DNA from: Desulfosediminicola ganghwensis
Lineage (GTDB): Bacteria; Desulfobacterota; Desulfobulbia; Desulfobulbales; Desulfocapsaceae
Direction of reading: 5' to 3'
Assembly: GCF_005116675.2 (NCBI RefSeq)
Contig: NZ_CP050699.1
Span: 372,001 to 436,000, forward strand
Length of the DNA: 64,000 nt
Position numbers and translations under genes: made by a program. Position 1 is the first letter of the stretch; each line of letters starts with the position of its first letter. Below the pieces are notes generated by a model, which was given only the letters and a program-made list of their open reading frames with translations, had not been told where the DNA came from and did no database searches. Positions 62,640-64,000 of this stretch are shown in pieces.

Positions 62640-63710
62640 ATGAAAGCAGGAATAGTTGGCCTCCCCCAAACCGGCAAGAAAACACTCTTCCAGGTTCTCA
62701 CCGGCAGCGAAATCCGGGACCAGACCGGTGCCGCCAAACCCATCCCCGGCACAGCAGACATCACAGACAGCCGTTTTGACACCCTTGTCTCCATGTATAA
62801 CCCCAAAAAAGAAACAAAAGCCCGGCTGGATCTGGTGCTGCTGCCCAAAATCGAGCAGGAGACCATAGCCAGAGGCGATATCTTTCGAGAGATAAATGAT
62901 GTGGATGCGATCTGCCATATCGTGCGCGCCTTTGAAGATGAGTCAATTTACCATGAGGCCGGCTCGGTTGATCCCATCCGGGATGTGGAAATGGTCAACT
63001 CGGAGCTGCTGATGCACGATCAGATTTTTATCGAAAAGCGCATCGAGCGCCTTGAGACGACTATCAAAAAGATAAAAGACGATAAAAGCGTTAAAGAGCT
63101 GGAACTGCTGCAGCGGATGCAGGCCCACCTGGAGGGAGAACAACCGTTACGCCTGATGGAATTTACCGAAGACGAAGACCTGATGATTCGCAGCTACCCG
63201 CTTATCACCAGAAAAGAATTGATCCTCGCCTTTAATGTCGCTGAAGACCAGCTCGACGATACGACCCTGCTCGAGCAGGTTCAATCAATCTGTGAAACAC
63301 AGAAAATTGAGGCGATGCTGGTCTCGGCCCAGGTTGAGGCTGAGATCAGCCAACTCGACAGTGAAGAGGAGAAGCAGGAATTCAGGCAGGATCTCGGTAT
63401 CGAACGTCCGGCGTTGGAGATCCTGACCTCCCTCTGCCTCAAAGCTTTGGGCAGGATTTCCTTTTTTACCGTGGGCCCTGATGAAGTTCACCAGTGGCTG
63501 GTGCGGGTCAACTCACCCGCCCCGGTTGCTGCGGGGGCTATCCATTCCGATCTGCAACGTGGCTTTATACGGGCGGAGGTCATAAAATATGACGAGCTGA
63601 TCGAGCACGGCAGCGAAGCCGAGCTGAAGAAGGTCGGAAAGTTTTACCTGCAGGGCAAGGATTATATTGTGGTCGACGGTGACATCCTCAATATTCGTTT
63701 CAAGGTCTAG
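62640..63710 (+). CDS. YchF-like GTPase/ATPase (Obg family, DUF933 domain)
   Basis: The 356-residue protein starts with a P-loop (MKAGIVGLPQTGKKTLFQVL) and has a switch region LDLVLLPKIEQE. The G4-type motif FNVAED (N-x-x-E) is the YchF-type change that favours ATP. The C-terminal TGS-like DUF933 domain is FFTVGPDEVHQWLVR...GAIHSDLQRGFIRAEVI...IRFKV. YchF proteins associate with ribosomes and the stress response. The usual DxxG block is not obvious, so this is a diverged paralogue rather than clear ychF. Confidence 0.82.
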   Translation: MKAGIVGLPQTGKKTLFQVLTGSEIRDQTGAAKPIPGTADITDSRFDTLVSMYNPKKETKARLDLVLLPKIEQETIARGDIFREINDVDAICHIVRAFEDESIYHEAGSVDPIRDVEMVNSELLMHDQIFIEKRIERLETTIKKIKDDKSVKELELLQRMQAHLEGEQPLRLMEFTEDEDLMIRSYPLITRKELILAFNVAEDQLDDTTLLEQVQSICETQKIEAMLVSAQVEAEISQLDSEEEKQEFRQDLGIERPALEILTSLCLKALGRISFFTVGPDEVHQWLVRVNSPAPVAAGAIHSDLQRGFIRAEVIKYDELIEHGSEAELKKVGKFYLQGKDYIVVDGDILNIRFKV

Positions 63711-63815
63711 TACGAATTTCTCTCGGAAATTATCTCGGTTTTACAATTGGATCAACGACCCTGAAGTACTGCAAAATACTCCCCGGCTACCCCGAAGGGT
63801 AGGATCATAAAAGAT

Positions 63816-63849
63816 AAAAAGGGGGTATCGATAAGCCGATACCCCCTTT
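63816..63849. terminator. Bidirectional terminator between YchF-like gene and htpX-like gene
   Basis: GGGGGTATCG (63821-63830) and CGATACCCCC (63837-63846) form a perfect 10-bp stem with a 6-nt loop, with five A before and TTT after. The flanking genes are convergent. Confidence 0.85.
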
Positions 63850-63878
63850 CACTTCCCACACGTCCCGATCACTGCCAA

Positions 63879-64000
63879 TTACAGATTACGCAGTGCCTCG
63901 ATTCGTTTATCGATTGGCGGGTGGCTTCGGAAGAATTCAGCCATACCACCTTTTCTCGGCCGAATACCGAACGCAGCGACCTGCTCTGGCAACTGTGATG
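63879..64000 (-). CDS. HtpX/M48-family protease, C-terminal end (truncated by window edge)
   Basis: The minus strand is open from 64000 to TAA at 63879-63881 and ends [22 protein letters not shown], the characteristic last residues of HtpX-type M48 metalloproteases (SHPP-x2-KRI-x2-L). The catalytic HExxH lies outside the window. HtpX is an inner-membrane protease for damaged membrane proteins. Only about 40 residues are seen, so the exact family is tentative. Confidence 0.8.
   Translation of the reverse strand, partial: SQLPEQVAAFGIRPRKGGMAEFFRSHPPIDKRIEALRNL

Noticed and set aside
1-64000. CRISPR arrays, tRNA or rRNA genes and phage modules
   Set aside because: No regularly spaced repeats, no tRNA cloverleaf flanks and no structural phage proteins were recognised on reading either strand.

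Overview
The window reads as chromosomal DNA of a Gram-negative anaerobe, most likely a sulfate-reducing Desulfobacterota, perhaps Desulfobulbales-like; this is inference from gene content only. Supporting signs are an outer-membrane porin and lipoproteins, an lldF/lldE-type (LutBA) lactate-oxidation fusion beside a sigma-54 two-component system, cytochrome bd as an oxygen defence, a lone NifV/Re-citrate-synthase homologue, rubrerythrin-like ferritin and a selenium-dependent molybdenum hydroxylase gene set. No rRNA, tRNA, CRISPR array or phage module was recognised.

Layout. 1-958: 3' end of a hybrid histidine kinase. 1070-6850: a mobile-element patch holding a broken REP-associated transposase (RAYT), a spore-photoproduct-lyase-like radical SAM gene, a duplicated 3' piece of the RAYT, and two virtually identical IS4-family elements in direct tandem. 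The elements share an 11-bp palindrome at the left flank and at the junction. 6864-7948: LysE-type exporter and a GNAT. 8019-12327 (minus): moxR-DUF58-transglutaminase operon. 12677-19781: acyl-CoA ligase, GntR regulator, then an ATP-grasp / KamA-like radical SAM / M20 peptidase operon behind palindromic operators. 20035-21988: NAD salvage (pncA, pncB). 22148-25213: membrane patatin and nitroreductase. 25522-29353: glycosyltransferases and GtrA. 29649-32741 (minus): cytochrome bd operon with a DUF4492 gene and an unlisted 30-codon CydX-like gene. 32927-38813: nifV-like, ferritin-like, apt, osmC, a DUF4136 lipoprotein, and a porin coupled to a small lipoprotein. 39463-42017: two divergent glycosyltransferases. 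42237-49960: two-component system and lactate-oxidation genes. 50015-53309: MFS and EamA transporters and a frameshifted dienelactone hydrolase. 53821-61815: xanthine-dehydrogenase-type molybdenum hydroxylase with maturation genes (yqeC, mocA, yqeB, xdhC), facing a purine permease. 62640-63710: YchF-like GTPase. 63879-64000: the 3' end of an HtpX/M48 protease.

How genes work together. The purine block is coherent: NCS2 permease, three-subunit hydroxylase and the selenium-type cofactor maturation set. The lactate block couples a periplasmic-sensing kinase and NtrC regulator to lutC-lutBA, with a plausible -24/-12 promoter in between. The best candidate for an undescribed system is the GntR/ATP-grasp/KamA/M20 cluster. 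Its aminomutase-like enzyme keeps the radical SAM and PLP-lysine motifs but lacks the two aspartates that recognise lysine, so it probably acts on another amino acid whose product is ligated by the ATP-grasp enzyme and hydrolysed by the M20 enzyme. That pathway is a hypothesis.
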